Assembly (NCBI RefSeq): GCF_009765825.1
Contig: NZ_LMUR01000018.1
Location: forward strand, 1,908,208-1,972,207
Length of the DNA: 64,000 nucleotides
Reading direction: 5' to 3'
From: Granulicella sp. L60
Lineage (GTDB): Bacteria > Acidobacteriota > Terriglobia > Terriglobales > Acidobacteriaceae
Shown here: positions 10,864-19,769 of the stretch, one piece after another
Position numbering within the stretch: position 1 is the stretch's first letter
Layout: every line of letters begins with the position of its first letter
The notes under the pieces: model-generated
Database searches by the model: none
What the model saw: only the letters and a program-made list of their open reading frames with translations
Told to the model about the DNA's origin: nothing
Program-made: the position numbers and the translations under genes

Positions 10864-11013
10864 GCGCCTACGCGGCGTGCGGTCACTTAGTGACTTATAT
10901 ACCCCTCCGGTCGCTGCTCCGTTGGTCGCCAGAGAAGATCTATCCGCCGACCAACGGGAGGCCCACGCAAAGCGGTATGAAGGTCACGAAGCGACCGCCC
11001 GCCGCGCAGGCGC
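10864..11013. repeat. MITE-like palindromic element, copy 2
   Basis: About 150 bp, opposite in orientation to copy 1. The left arm runs GCGCCTACGCGGCGTGCGGT through TCACTTAGTGACTTATATAC; the right arm ends in the near-reverse complement with GGTCACGAAGCGACC. The two arms are more diverged from each other than in copy 1. The interior matches the reverse complement of copy 1 over GGTCGCTGCTCC, GGTCGCC and CCGCCGACCAACGGGAGGCC. It lies between cinA and a cupin gene on the same strand. Confidence 0.85.
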
Positions 11014-11025
11014 GTACTTAAGTTT

Positions 11026-11463
11026 CTAGTAAAGAATCTCCGACTTAATAAAAGTCTCCGCAGTCCCATCCGCCGGGTTCACGAAGGTGATGTCGCTCGG
11101 ATCACGCCTTGGCGTATCCACAGCGAGCACGACGAACGGCTCCTCGACCAGCTCCGGCGTCCCATGGACCGTACCTTGCTTGAAGAAGATAAGCTTGCCC
11201 GGCCCAACCTCGAACGGCGGCTCCTCGCCAAGAAAGAACGTGGCGCGCCCCGAGAGGACGAGCAGGTACTCGTCGCAGGTCGAGTGAAAGTGCGCGGGCA
11301 CAGGCGTATAGACGCGAAAGACGCGAGAGCTCGCATGCGTCTCATCAGTCAGGCGCGTGTCGATGAGCATGGTCGCGGCGGAGGCTGGAAAGTTTGCCGC
11401 GATCGCATGCGTATCAAAGACGGCAGAGCTCGCGGGTGAGGCTTCGTTCAATTTGTCGGCCAC
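11026..11463 (-). CDS. Cupin-domain protein
   Basis: 145 residues, one conserved beta-barrel cupin. The metal-site motif is visible as HFHSTCDEYLLVLSGRATFFLGEEPPFEVGPGKLIFFKQGTVHG (motif 1 H-x-H and E, motif 2 final H; quoted here in parts: HFHSTCDEYLL, VGPGKLIFFKQG). Single-domain cupins bind metal and serve as small sugar- or aromatic-acid-modifying enzymes or sensors; no substrate can be inferred. The gene begins shortly after the sensor kinase gene in transcription order, with 36 bp between 11,463 and 11,500, so the two could be co-transcribed. Confidence 0.85.
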   Translation of the reverse strand: MADKLNEASPASSAVFDTHAIAANFPASAATMLIDTRLTDETHASSRVFRVYTPVPAHFHSTCDEYLLVLSGRATFFLGEEPPFEVGPGKLIFFKQGTVHGTPELVEEPFVVLAVDTPRRDPSDITFVNPADGTAETFIKSEILY

Positions 11464-11499
11464 AGTATGGCTCCTTCCATGTCGCGATCGCGATGCAAC

Positions 11500-13368
11500 T
11501 TAGTTCGCGGCGTTCCAGTTTGACGTACTATGAGCGTCGCCGTTATGGGCGGGTCCAATACCGTCGGTCCCCGCAATCAAATCGGCAGGCTGCGGATTGC
11601 CTCTTTGCGGCAGAAAGATCGAGAAGATGGTGCCGCACCGCGGCTTCGTCGTTCTCGAACGAACGTGCATACTGCCGCCGTGTTTCTCCACCAGTTCACG
11701 AGAGACCCAAAGGCCGAGGCCCGTTCCGGTGTCCTTCTTGGTGGTGAAGAATGGCTCGAAGATGCTCTTGAGATTCGCGTGAGGAATGCCGAGGCCCGAG
11801 TCTGCGACCGTGATGCGAATCCCCGGGCTGCTCAGGTTGCGCGGATCGCTGGCGGAGCTCGCCGTAATGCGGACAGAGGCACCCCTGGGGCACGCGTCGA
11901 GACTATTGGCCAGCAGGTTGGAGACGATCTGCCGCAGCTCGCCGGGGGACCCGAGAACCTCCACGCTTGTACTGGCCTCAATGTGGACCGAGATCCCAAG
12001 CGACGAAGCGCGCGGCTGGTAGAACTCGGCAACCTCACGCACGATCGCGGCCGGTTTGAAGTAGGCCGGAACGGATGTCTCGCGATAGAAGCCAAGCGAC
12101 TGGCGCGTGAGATGAGCGATCCGGCCAAGCTCCCCCTCGGCCTGCATCAGCATCTGGCGTACCTCACCCAGATCCTCGGAGTGGCGCGCGATGTAGACGA
12201 GGTTCGTAAGTCCTTCCAGCGGATTGTTCACCTCGTGCGCCACCGAAGCTGCAAGACGTCCGGCAGCCGCCAGCTTCTCCGCCCGCATCAGCGCGCCCTC
12301 GGAGACGCGGCGGTCGGTGATGTCGCGGAAGACCAGCACCACGCCGATCATCTTGCCGGAGCTGTCGCGAATCGGCGCACCGCTGTCGTCGATGCAGATC
12401 TCGCGCCCATCCTTCGAGACCAGGAAAGTATGGTTGGCAAGTCCCACGATGGTGCCCAGGCGTCGCACCTTGTCCACCGGATTCTCAACCACGGTGCGGG
12501 TCTCTTCGTTGAAGATTCGAAAGACCTCGTGCAGCACGACGCCCTTGGCTTCTTCTTTCGTCCATCCCGTCAACTGTTCCGCGATGAGATTCATGAAGTC
12601 GACGCGGCCCTCGGTGTCGCACGCAATCACTGCATCGCCGATGCTGAAGAGCGTCGTGCTCAACCACTGCTCGCGGGCGTAGACGTCTTCGCTGCGCCGG
12701 TGGATCTCCTCGATCTGGCGGTTGTACGCAGCCGTAAGCTCCCGGAAGATGCGCCTCGTCTCCCACACCAGCAGGGCGGCGACGAGGGCAGCGAGCAGGA
12801 TAAGGCCAGCCAGAACATAACGGTTGACCACCCTGCTGTCGGCGGAGTGTTCGGCGCGCCTTCCGCTGGCAACTACTAGAAACTCATCCACGATGGCGCG
12901 CAGGCTGTCCATCTCCTTCCTGCGCTCGACCATGTGCTGCTCCAGCGTCGCGGAATCAAGCGGAGGCAGGTTAATCTCCCGGTGCGCCTCCTGCTCCCAG
13001 ACCTCGTGCTCCGCGTTCAGGCGTTGCAGGCGACCGGCCTGATCGGGCCGCGAGATGAGACCGCTGAGCGCCTGGAACGCAGGCCCGAAGTCCCGATTCG
13101 CATCCCGCATAGGCTGCAGGAACGCGGGGTCGCGGGTAAGCAGATATCCTCGCAGACCAGTCTCCTCATCCACCATCAGCTTGATGAGATTGTTGGCCCG
13201 TGAGATAACAACATCGGCGCGGTCCACCGCATGCGCACTCTGCTGGACACGTTGCAGTCCATAACCAAGAGCCAGGGCGAGCAATGCCAGAGAAGCAATC
13301 GGTATTCCAATGAGCCGAAGAAGAAGCCTGTTATACAGCCGCGGGTCCAAAGTATTTTCCTCAACCAT
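11500..13368 (-). CDS. Membrane histidine kinase with CHASE3 and PAS domains
   Basis: 622 residues. Membrane helix near 19-38; extracytoplasmic CHASE3 domain about 40-180 (VDEETGLRGYLLTRDPAFLQP); second helix about 185-203; PAS domain about 235-350 (IGDAVIACDTEGRVDFMN); HisKA box with His378 (AHEVNNPLEGLTNL); HATPase_c with N box (LRQIVSNLLANSLDAC), G1 (VADSGLGIP), FEPFFTTK and GTGLGLWVS. It autophosphorylates and should pass phosphate to a response regulator, but none is encoded nearby, so it is an orphan kinase. The CHASE3 ligand is unknown. Confidence 0.93.
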   Translation of the reverse strand: MVEENTLDPRLYNRLLLRLIGIPIASLALLALALGYGLQRVQQSAHAVDRADVVISRANNLIKLMVDEETGLRGYLLTRDPAFLQPMRDANRDFGPAFQALSGLISRPDQAGRLQRLNAEHEVWEQEAHREINLPPLDSATLEQHMVERRKEMDSLRAIVDEFLVVASGRRAEHSADSRVVNRYVLAGLILLAALVAALLVWETRRIFRELTAAYNRQIEEIHRRSEDVYAREQWLSTTLFSIGDAVIACDTEGRVDFMNLIAEQLTGWTKEEAKGVVLHEVFRIFNEETRTVVENPVDKVRRLGTIVGLANHTFLVSKDGREICIDDSGAPIRDSSGKMIGVVLVFRDITDRRVSEGALMRAEKLAAAGRLAASVAHEVNNPLEGLTNLVYIARHSEDLGEVRQMLMQAEGELGRIAHLTRQSLGFYRETSVPAYFKPAAIVREVAEFYQPRASSLGISVHIEASTSVEVLGSPGELRQIVSNLLANSLDACPRGASVRITASSASDPRNLSSPGIRITVADSGLGIPHANLKSIFEPFFTTKKDTGTGLGLWVSRELVEKHGGSMHVRSRTTKPRCGTIFSIFLPQRGNPQPADLIAGTDGIGPAHNGDAHSTSNWNAAN

Positions 13369-13461
13369 TCGGAGCGGTTATCTGCCTGTTGTCCAGATCA
13401 GTCGCTCAGGACTGTCTGAGATTCTACGCAAAGAGCTGCAAGATTGAGAAAACGTCATAGG

Positions 13462-14955
13462 TTATTGGACGTTCGTATCGAACGAACCGGTCTCGATGGT
13501 CGTGCCATGCTTCATCTGAATAAAGATGCGATAGCGGCCGGAAGTAGGGAAGCCATAGGGAAAGTCGACCGCGTTCGATAGCGGCTGCGACGAAGCCATC
13601 TGCATGCCGGGCATCGCATCCATGGCGCCGTCCGAAGGCCCACCCGCCCCGCCGTCTCCATTGGCGAGCGTCATCGCCGCCATCGCCGCCGAGCCCTCCG
13701 GATGCGTATGCGCAAACACAGTCCCGTCCGTCTTGACGAACGCCGCATGTCCGGCCATCCCCATGTAAGGCTGCACGTCGGTAGCAGGCGAACCATCAGG
13801 AGCCAGCAGGCGGAAGTGGAACTCGTAAGCTGTACTCGCAGTCAGCCCCGCAGGCCGATCCCAGACCATCGTGTATCCGTCAGGCAGCTTATAAGTCGTG
13901 CCGAGCATCCCCTGACTCAGCGGCGCAGGATGCGCGATAGCATCATCCGGTCCCGGCGTACCCCCCGTCATACTCGCAGGCACATCCAGCGCCGCCACAA
14001 TCGTCTCCGGAAATCCATTCGCGTGAACGATGTCGCCATAAAGCGTGTAGCGCCCTTCCGGCATCGCAGGCAGCGTCATACGAAAGTCCCCCGGCCCCAC
14101 AAGCTCAGGATGCAGATGGAACACCGCATCCATCTCCGGCTGGCGAATCGCATACAGATGCATCAGATGCCCATGATCCGGCAGCAGATCGTTATTCGAC
14201 CGGCTCAGCTTAGCCTCTTCATCCGACGGGCGAAACGACTTGAGCTGCAGATCGAGCACATCGCCCTTCAAACCAGCATGCGCCTCAAGCGGCCGGTACA
14301 CGCCCTCCGCATAACCCGCCGCCTCCGCATCCCACCACTTCGCCCCGCCGTACACCATCAGACCCATCACCGCCAGGCTGGTCGCCATCGCAATCAACGC
14401 CCTGCGTCGTCGGCTCGCCGGAGCCGTCTGGCCGGGCTGCAGCCGAGCCTCGCGAACCGCCGCCGCAATAATGCCCGCCATGCTGATCACCAGAAACAGT
14501 CCCAGCAAACCCAACACCACGCCCATCCCACGCTGCATCTTCAACGTTGTCACCGCCACAGCCGGCACAGGAACCGAAGCCTTACCTTCACCCGCAGCGC
14601 CCGCAATGTCGAACCGCACCTCCCACGAACCCGACGCCATCATCCAGATGCTTCCCGTAAAGAACGCAGGATCGGTCGTCGAGCGCTGCATCGCATCCGA
14701 GGTCGGCGGATGCTTCGCCGCCTCACCCGTCATCGGCATCGGCGTAATGTGCAGCCCCGTCACCGGCGCGCCCGTCGACCGCACCTCGACCACCGCCACC
14801 CCCGGAATCACCGTCGGCATCCGGATCGTCACGAACAGCTTGTACTGCCCCGACGACACCGTCTCGAACACATCCTTGCTGCCCACATGGGCGCGCGCAC
14901 TCGGCACCACAACTACGGCCAGCAGAATCAGCAGCAGACATCGAAGAGTTTTCAT
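13462..14955 (-). CDS. Exported/membrane protein with repeated HxHP motifs
   Basis: 497 residues. Signal peptide at the start (LLLILLAVVVVPSARAHV), a soluble domain, two membrane helices (about 142-168 and 188-207), then a C-terminal domain in two parts, each with a His-rich motif: HLMHLYAIRQPEMDAVFHLHPEL and FVKTDGTVFAHTHPEGSAAM (quoted as pieces of fewer than 20 contiguous residues: FHLHPEL and FAHTHPEG). Such histidines plus the many Met residues in PGMQMASS suggest metal, perhaps copper, handling, but this is inference. It begins 1 bp after the stop of the upstream membrane protein gene, so translation is coupled. Confidence 0.75.
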   Translation of the reverse strand: MKTLRCLLLILLAVVVVPSARAHVGSKDVFETVSSGQYKLFVTIRMPTVIPGVAVVEVRSTGAPVTGLHITPMPMTGEAAKHPPTSDAMQRSTTDPAFFTGSIWMMASGSWEVRFDIAGAAGEGKASVPVPAVAVTTLKMQRGMGVVLGLLGLFLVISMAGIIAAAVREARLQPGQTAPASRRRRALIAMATSLAVMGLMVYGGAKWWDAEAAGYAEGVYRPLEAHAGLKGDVLDLQLKSFRPSDEEAKLSRSNNDLLPDHGHLMHLYAIRQPEMDAVFHLHPELVGPGDFRMTLPAMPEGRYTLYGDIVHANGFPETIVAALDVPASMTGGTPGPDDAIAHPAPLSQGMLGTTYKLPDGYTMVWDRPAGLTASTAYEFHFRLLAPDGSPATDVQPYMGMAGHAAFVKTDGTVFAHTHPEGSAAMAAMTLANGDGGAGGPSDGAMDAMPGMQMASSQPLSNAVDFPYGFPTSGRYRIFIQMKHGTTIETGSFDTNVQ

Positions 14956-14956
14956 C

Positions 14957-16192
14957 CTACCGCCGCACGCTCTTCATCCAGTTGCCGAAGCGCAGCCCGA
15001 CCCACGTCCCCGCAACGCTGTACACCGCCGCCCACGCCAGCCCCGTCGCCAGCACCATCCCGTGCTCCGGTCTGACGAAGAGTCGAAGCAGATCGTAGCT
15101 CCCGGGCCTGGTGTTGTAGTCGAAGTAGATCGTCCCGAAGAACCGATTCTGCGCCGCATTCGACATCAGGAACGTAGCAAAGTTCCACTCCACCAACAGC
15201 AGAACCGCCATAAACACCGCACCCGACACCAGCGCAATCTGCCAGAACTTCCACGCCCGCGTCCGCTGCCACAGCAGATCCAGCGCCACCGCCGGAACGA
15301 TCAGCAGAATCGGAAAGCTCGCCGGAACAAAGTGCGTCACCGGATAGTAGACCGGACCCAGCTTAGGCTGCGCCGGAAACAGCGGCAGAATCAGAATCTC
15401 CGCAATCGCAAACAGCATGTACACAGACGACGTATAGGTCGCCGCCCAGCGATGGCGCGACGCCCGCGACAGCATCGCAAACACCAGCGGAATCGCGATC
15501 CCCATCGCCATGTACGCCCCGGCCCCATGCAGATACACATCCCACGTCTTCTCCAGCAGGAAGAACATCTGGCCCGACACCACCAGTCCGCCGACGTACA
15601 AAAACATCCGCTGCAGCGTCCGGAAGGTCGCGTTCGACTCCTCACCCGCCATAGGCTCCGCGCGATTCATCGCCGCCAGAATCAAAAACAGAACCCCCAC
15701 CGACACGCCGCGCATACCCAGAATCAACAGCGTATGCGGCGGGCTGATGATCTTCACGTCCAACCCATACGCCGCATGCCACCAGTTATCGAACGGCGCC
15801 GAGGTCATCATCGCGATGCCTCCCCACGCCGCAATAAACGCCCCAATCGGCGCCCGGAACCCCAGAACATTCACAGAGGCGTCCTTCAGCGCAGCCGACC
15901 GCCCAAACGTCGTCGCCAGAATCAGATACCCGCACACCACCGCCGCAATCAATCCGCAGGCATAGATTGCCATATGCGCCGGCGTCCAGAAGCTGTCGCG
16001 CCCAATCGAGCGGTGCCACGACACGTCCCACGCCCCGCCGATCGCAGCCGACGTAACCGCCACCACGCCGCACCAGATATACCAGGGCACAGAGGCCGCA
16101 CGCGTCGAAGCCGCAGCGCGTGTAGAAGGGGATGCCTGGGGGAGTGGTTCAACCGTTCCAAGGGTATGGAGCGATCCTGTGGAAGTTGCCAT
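14957..16192 (-). CDS. Polytopic membrane protein of unknown function
   Basis: 411 residues from the ATG at 16,192, chosen because a strong GGAGG sits 5 bases before it; a longer frame to 16,252 is open but has no such site. About ten to eleven hydrophobic segments. Notable polar residues inside or near helices are AWDVSWHRSIGRDSFWTPAHM and SPPHTLLILGMRG (His and Asp that could face a channel; first piece is residues near the start of helix 2). First gene of a two-gene unit with the HxHP protein, so both probably act together at the membrane. I do not recognise the family. Confidence 0.75.
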   Translation of the reverse strand: MATSTGSLHTLGTVEPLPQASPSTRAAASTRAASVPWYIWCGVVAVTSAAIGGAWDVSWHRSIGRDSFWTPAHMAIYACGLIAAVVCGYLILATTFGRSAALKDASVNVLGFRAPIGAFIAAWGGIAMMTSAPFDNWWHAAYGLDVKIISPPHTLLILGMRGVSVGVLFLILAAMNRAEPMAGEESNATFRTLQRMFLYVGGLVVSGQMFFLLEKTWDVYLHGAGAYMAMGIAIPLVFAMLSRASRHRWAATYTSSVYMLFAIAEILILPLFPAQPKLGPVYYPVTHFVPASFPILLIVPAVALDLLWQRTRAWKFWQIALVSGAVFMAVLLLVEWNFATFLMSNAAQNRFFGTIYFDYNTRPGSYDLLRLFVRPEHGMVLATGLAWAAVYSVAGTWVGLRFGNWMKSVRR

Positions 16193-16293
16193 AGTGGCCT
16201 CCGGATTCTCTACCTGAGTATACCGAAGCCTCGTCAACACAGGCCCCAACATCCCCGTAGCGAGATATAGTTCGAGTCGCGTAATATGTCCGC

Positions 16294-16767
16294 ATGAAAA
16301 ACTTCAACCGCCGTGATCTCTGTGTCGCCCTCTCCGCCCTCGCCGCGATGGGCACTGTCATCTCATCCGCAGAAGCCGAGGGCAGCAGCGCCGACCCCGG
16401 AGACACCGTCCTCGGAACCTCCCGCGTCATTCCCTACGACGAGCTCAAGGTCATCCAGATGCCCAACGGCGGCACCATGCGCCGCGTCATGTCCGGCGTC
16501 CTCCCCACCGGCGAGTTCATCGAGATCCACGAGACCATGCTGCCCGCCGGAAAGATGCCGCACCCGCCCCACAAGCATCCCAACACCGAGATCCTCTTCA
16601 TCCAGGACGGCAAGCTCGAGTACCTCGACAACGGCACGCCCATCCCCGCCAGCAAGGGCAGCGTTATCTTCAGCGCGTCGAATATCATGCACGGCCTAAA
16701 GAACGTAGGCGACACCCCTGCGAACTACATCGTCGTGTCCGTAGGGCGGCAACTAAAAGAAGGGTAA
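16294..16767 (+). CDS. Exported cupin-domain protein with Tat-like signal
   Basis: 157 residues. The N-terminus NFNRRDLCVALSALAAMGTV carries a twin arginine before a hydrophobic stretch and an A-x-A site (SSAEAEG), which fits Tat export of a folded, metal-loaded protein. The mature part is a single cupin: PHPPHKHPNTEILFIQDGKL (motif 1) and SNIMHGLKNVGDTPANYIVV (motif 2). Divergent from the membrane protein pair upstream and convergent with metG, with repeat element copy 3 in the convergent spacer. Substrate unknown. Confidence 0.85.
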   Translation: MKNFNRRDLCVALSALAAMGTVISSAEAEGSSADPGDTVLGTSRVIPYDELKVIQMPNGGTMRRVMSGVLPTGEFIEIHETMLPAGKMPHPPHKHPNTEILFIQDGKLEYLDNGTPIPASKGSVIFSASNIMHGLKNVGDTPANYIVVSVGRQLKEG

Positions 16768-16772
16768 CGATC

Positions 16773-16965
16773 CTGTCCTGCCGGACGAGCCGCCTGCTCG
16801 GCGCGAGGTCACTTCGTGACGTGTATACCTTGCCGTGGCAGCACGAGCACCCTACTCCTCCCCCTGGTCGGAATCTAAAGCCGACCAACGGGAGGCCCAC
16901 CCGAAGGCGTACATAAGTCACGAAGTGACCTCTCCACGAGCAGTGGGCCCGTCCGGCAGGACAGA
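16773..16965. repeat. MITE-like palindromic element, copy 3
   Basis: About 193 bp with long terminal inverted repeats: left CCTGTCCTGCCGGACGAGCC, right end the near-complement of it. Inside both arms is GGTCACTTCGTGAC. It has the same orientation as copy 2 (shares GCCGACCAACGGGAGGCCCA) but a longer outer arm and a different left interior. It fills the convergent spacer between the cupin gene and metG, where it may also work as a two-way terminator. Confidence 0.83.
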
Positions 16966-16970
16966 ATCTT

Positions 16971-19400
16971 TTAACGCAACCGAGAGCCCAAAGCAATCTC
17001 TTCGCCGAAGGTCGCCAGCACCGGCTTGCCGTTCTCTCCGTGGCTCGCCGCCAGCAGCATCCCATGCGACTCCAGCCCCCGCATCTTCCGCGGAGCCAGG
17101 TTCGCAATCACCACAATCTTCCTTCCGATCAACTCCTCCGGCGTATACCACTCCGCAATGCCCGAAAGAATCTGCCGCTTCTCATAGCCCAGATCGACCT
17201 CCAGCCGCAGCAGCTTATCCGCCTTCGGAATGCGCTCGGCAACCACAATCTGTGCCACGCGAAGATCGATCTTCACAAAGTCGTCGATAGCGATCTGCGG
17301 CGTATCCGGAGTGGAAGAACCCGCAGCCGAAGCAGCAAACGGACCCGAAGCCGGAGCTTCCGTATGAGACGGCGTCCCCGGCCGCTCCGTACTAATCGCA
17401 TAACTCCCGCCAACCGTGGCGCCAGGATTCGCCTCAGGCAAAGCCGAAGTACGCGGAGCCGCCCCCGGATGCGTCGGGTCCGTAGGAACAGCCGAAGTAT
17501 GCGTCGTCTTCTCATCGACCAGCTTCGAAGGCGCAGGAGGAGTAACTGAAGCAGGAGAAGTAGTCGAAGGTGTAGAAGTAGTCGAAGGTGTAGAAATAGT
17601 CGGATTTTCCATATCGATCATGATCTGCGCAAGTCCTTTGTCTGCCCGTGGAAATATAGGAGCAAGCTCACCAAGCTTCGTGCCCGGCTTCAACCCACCC
17701 CACTCAAGATTCTTCAACTCACCATTCTTCGCCGCCGCCTCAATATCACCCAGCCCCAACTGCGCCCACACCTTCGCCGTGGCGTGGGGGATGATCGGAT
17801 AGAGATAGGCGGTGATCACTCGAATGGCTTCGCACGCGCTGTAAAGGCTCGCCGCTAACTTCACCCTGTCATCAGGCGAATCAGACTTAGCAAGTTTCCA
17901 GGGAGCATCTGATGTGATCTTTCCATCAACAACTCCAATAACTTCCATCGCTTGCCTTAGGAAAGCGAAGAAATTATTGCTGCTCGCCTTATCTTCAAAA
18001 AGAATACTTAGCGGAAGCGATTTGGGTTCGGATGGTGCTTCATAGGGGTACACCGGCATACAACCAGAAAAATTACTGCTAATCATGGTAAGCACGCGGC
18101 TCACAAGATTGCCATACCCATTCGCCAGATCCGCGTTGTACCGCGTAATCATCGCGTCGAAGCTAAAGCTCCCATCCTGCCCAAACGGAATCTCCCGCAG
18201 CAAAAAGTACCGCAGCACATCCGCCCCAAAGAGATCCTGCTCGCGTTTCGTGGAGTCAGGAAACTGTTTCTTATAAACCTCAGTCCCAAACGCATCAAGA
18301 ATCGTCTCCGTACGAACGACGTTCCCCTTCGACTTCGACATCTTGCTGTCATCAAACAGCAGCCAGCCATTCGCCACCACCGACTTCGGCGTCGCAATCC
18401 CCGCAGCCAGCAGAAACGCCGGCCAGTAGACGCAATGAAACCGCGTAATCTCCTTACCCACGAGATGCAGATCCGCAGGCCAGTATCTCGCAAACCTCTC
18501 CTGCATCGCCGGATCGTCCGAACCATACCCAATCGCCGTCATATAGTTCGCCAGCGCATCCAGCCACACATAGATCACATGCTTCTCATCCCCCGGAACC
18601 GGGATGCCCCACTTGAAACTGGACCGCGAGATCGAAAGATCCTTCAGCGCTCCAGGGATGTAGTACTTCCCTGACGCGCTCTTCAAAACCCAGCCCCGGT
18701 CATAAGCTATGTCTAACGGGTTTACTGGCAGTTTGGCGGGAACGACGGTGCCGGATGGTAGATGTGCGTCCGCGAATAGACTCTCATCGTAGACACGGAC
18801 TATGACGGCGTTGAGATCGCCACGAAGGAAGCTGAGGACTTCATTGCGGCTGGATTCGGGTTGGATGGTAAGTTCGCCGCTCTCAATCCGATCAATCAGC
18901 GGAAGCTGATACTCCGACAACTTGAAGAAGTAGTTCTCCTCCGTCACCGTCTCCGTCGGCTTACCATCCGGTCCAATCGTCCCCGGAGGCCCCTCGACAA
19001 ACATCTCCTCGCCGATCGAGTACTGACCGGTGTACGTACTCAGATAAATCGCCCCGCGCTCCTCCAGATGCTTCCAGAGCCGCTGCACACCCTGCTTATG
19101 CCGTTCATCCGTCGTGCGAATGTAGTCGTTGTACGTAATGCCCATGCGGTCCCACAGTGTACGAAAGCTCGCCGAGACCTCATCCGCGAACTGCTGTGGC
19201 GCGACGCCTGCCGCCGCAGCCGACCGCTCTACCTTCTGGCCATGCTCATCCGTACCGGTCAGGAAGAAGGTATCGTCGCCAAGAAGCCGATGACGCCGCG
19301 CGATCACGTCAGCTGCAATCGTCGAGTACGCATGCCCGATGTGCGGACGCGCGTTGACATAGTAGATAGGGGTAGTGAGATAGAAAGTTTGCTTAGACAT
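16971..19400 (-). CDS. metG: Methionyl-tRNA synthetase with C-terminal tRNA-binding domain
   Basis: Charges tRNA-Met. 809 residues. Class I signatures: PHIGHAY (HIGH) near residue 20 and DSKMSKSKGN (KMSKS) in the middle. The usual CxxC zinc knuckles are absent: the segment FVEGPPGTIGPDGKPTE has no Cys, so this is a metal-free type. After the anticodon-binding helices comes a roughly 90-residue Pro/Thr/Ser-rich linker, then a Trbp111/EMAP-like OB fold (IDDFVKIDLRVAQIVVAERI, ANLAPRKMRGLESHGMLLAA) that raises tRNA affinity. Linker DNA carries an 18-bp tandem repeat. Confidence 0.97.
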   Translation of the reverse strand: MSKQTFYLTTPIYYVNARPHIGHAYSTIAADVIARRHRLLGDDTFFLTGTDEHGQKVERSAAAAGVAPQQFADEVSASFRTLWDRMGITYNDYIRTTDERHKQGVQRLWKHLEERGAIYLSTYTGQYSIGEEMFVEGPPGTIGPDGKPTETVTEENYFFKLSEYQLPLIDRIESGELTIQPESSRNEVLSFLRGDLNAVIVRVYDESLFADAHLPSGTVVPAKLPVNPLDIAYDRGWVLKSASGKYYIPGALKDLSISRSSFKWGIPVPGDEKHVIYVWLDALANYMTAIGYGSDDPAMQERFARYWPADLHLVGKEITRFHCVYWPAFLLAAGIATPKSVVANGWLLFDDSKMSKSKGNVVRTETILDAFGTEVYKKQFPDSTKREQDLFGADVLRYFLLREIPFGQDGSFSFDAMITRYNADLANGYGNLVSRVLTMISSNFSGCMPVYPYEAPSEPKSLPLSILFEDKASSNNFFAFLRQAMEVIGVVDGKITSDAPWKLAKSDSPDDRVKLAASLYSACEAIRVITAYLYPIIPHATAKVWAQLGLGDIEAAAKNGELKNLEWGGLKPGTKLGELAPIFPRADKGLAQIMIDMENPTISTPSTTSTPSTTSPASVTPPAPSKLVDEKTTHTSAVPTDPTHPGAAPRTSALPEANPGATVGGSYAISTERPGTPSHTEAPASGPFAASAAGSSTPDTPQIAIDDFVKIDLRVAQIVVAERIPKADKLLRLEVDLGYEKRQILSGIAEWYTPEELIGRKIVVIANLAPRKMRGLESHGMLLAASHGENGKPVLATFGEEIALGSRLR
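17560..17595. repeat. 18-bp coding tandem repeat in metG linker
   Basis: Two perfect copies of GTAGTCGAAGGTGTAGAA on the plus strand, followed by a partial third. On the coding strand each copy encodes Ser-Thr-Pro-Ser-Thr-Thr. Slippage here would change linker length by six residues without breaking the frame. Confidence 0.85.
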
Positions 19401-19769
19401 GCTGGGTGGCCAAAGCCAAGTTTAGCAGGAGGGAACCACCCCACCGACCCGGCAGTCCCAATGGCGCCGAAGGCGCGTCAGCCTCGATGGCAGATCGCGC
19501 CGTGCGCGCAGCACGCCTCGCCTGTCCTAAAATCCCTTATCCGTCCCACTCAGGCACCCACCAGACCAACCAGCAAAATAAACCCGAAATCAATGGCGTA
19601 CCATCCACACCCAAAAAACCAACCGCAACCCAACCACCCCCACCACGCTAACTAACACAACTCACCAGCAACCAACCACGACGAGCACCCGCATTTAGCC
19701 AAAAACCCCTGCAAAAACACCCACCCACCACACAGGAAAAAATCCGCAAACAAACCCACCAGAAAAATC
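19401..19769. other. Long intergenic spacer, strongly A/C-rich on the plus strand
   Basis: No credible gene. From about 19,545 to 19,770 the plus strand is almost free of G and rich in C and A (runs such as CCAACCACCCCC and CACCCACCCACCAC). On the minus strand, which reads from the FadR-type gene toward metG, it is G/T-rich. The stretch holds no clear hairpin terminator. A C-rich, G-poor RNA made from the plus strand would be a good Rho-loading site against antisense transcription; that is inference. Confidence 0.5.

Noticed and set aside
13702..16270. Long Arg/His-rich plus-strand open frames
   Set aside because: Antisense shadows of the two membrane protein genes; composition is the complement of Ala/Leu/Val codons.
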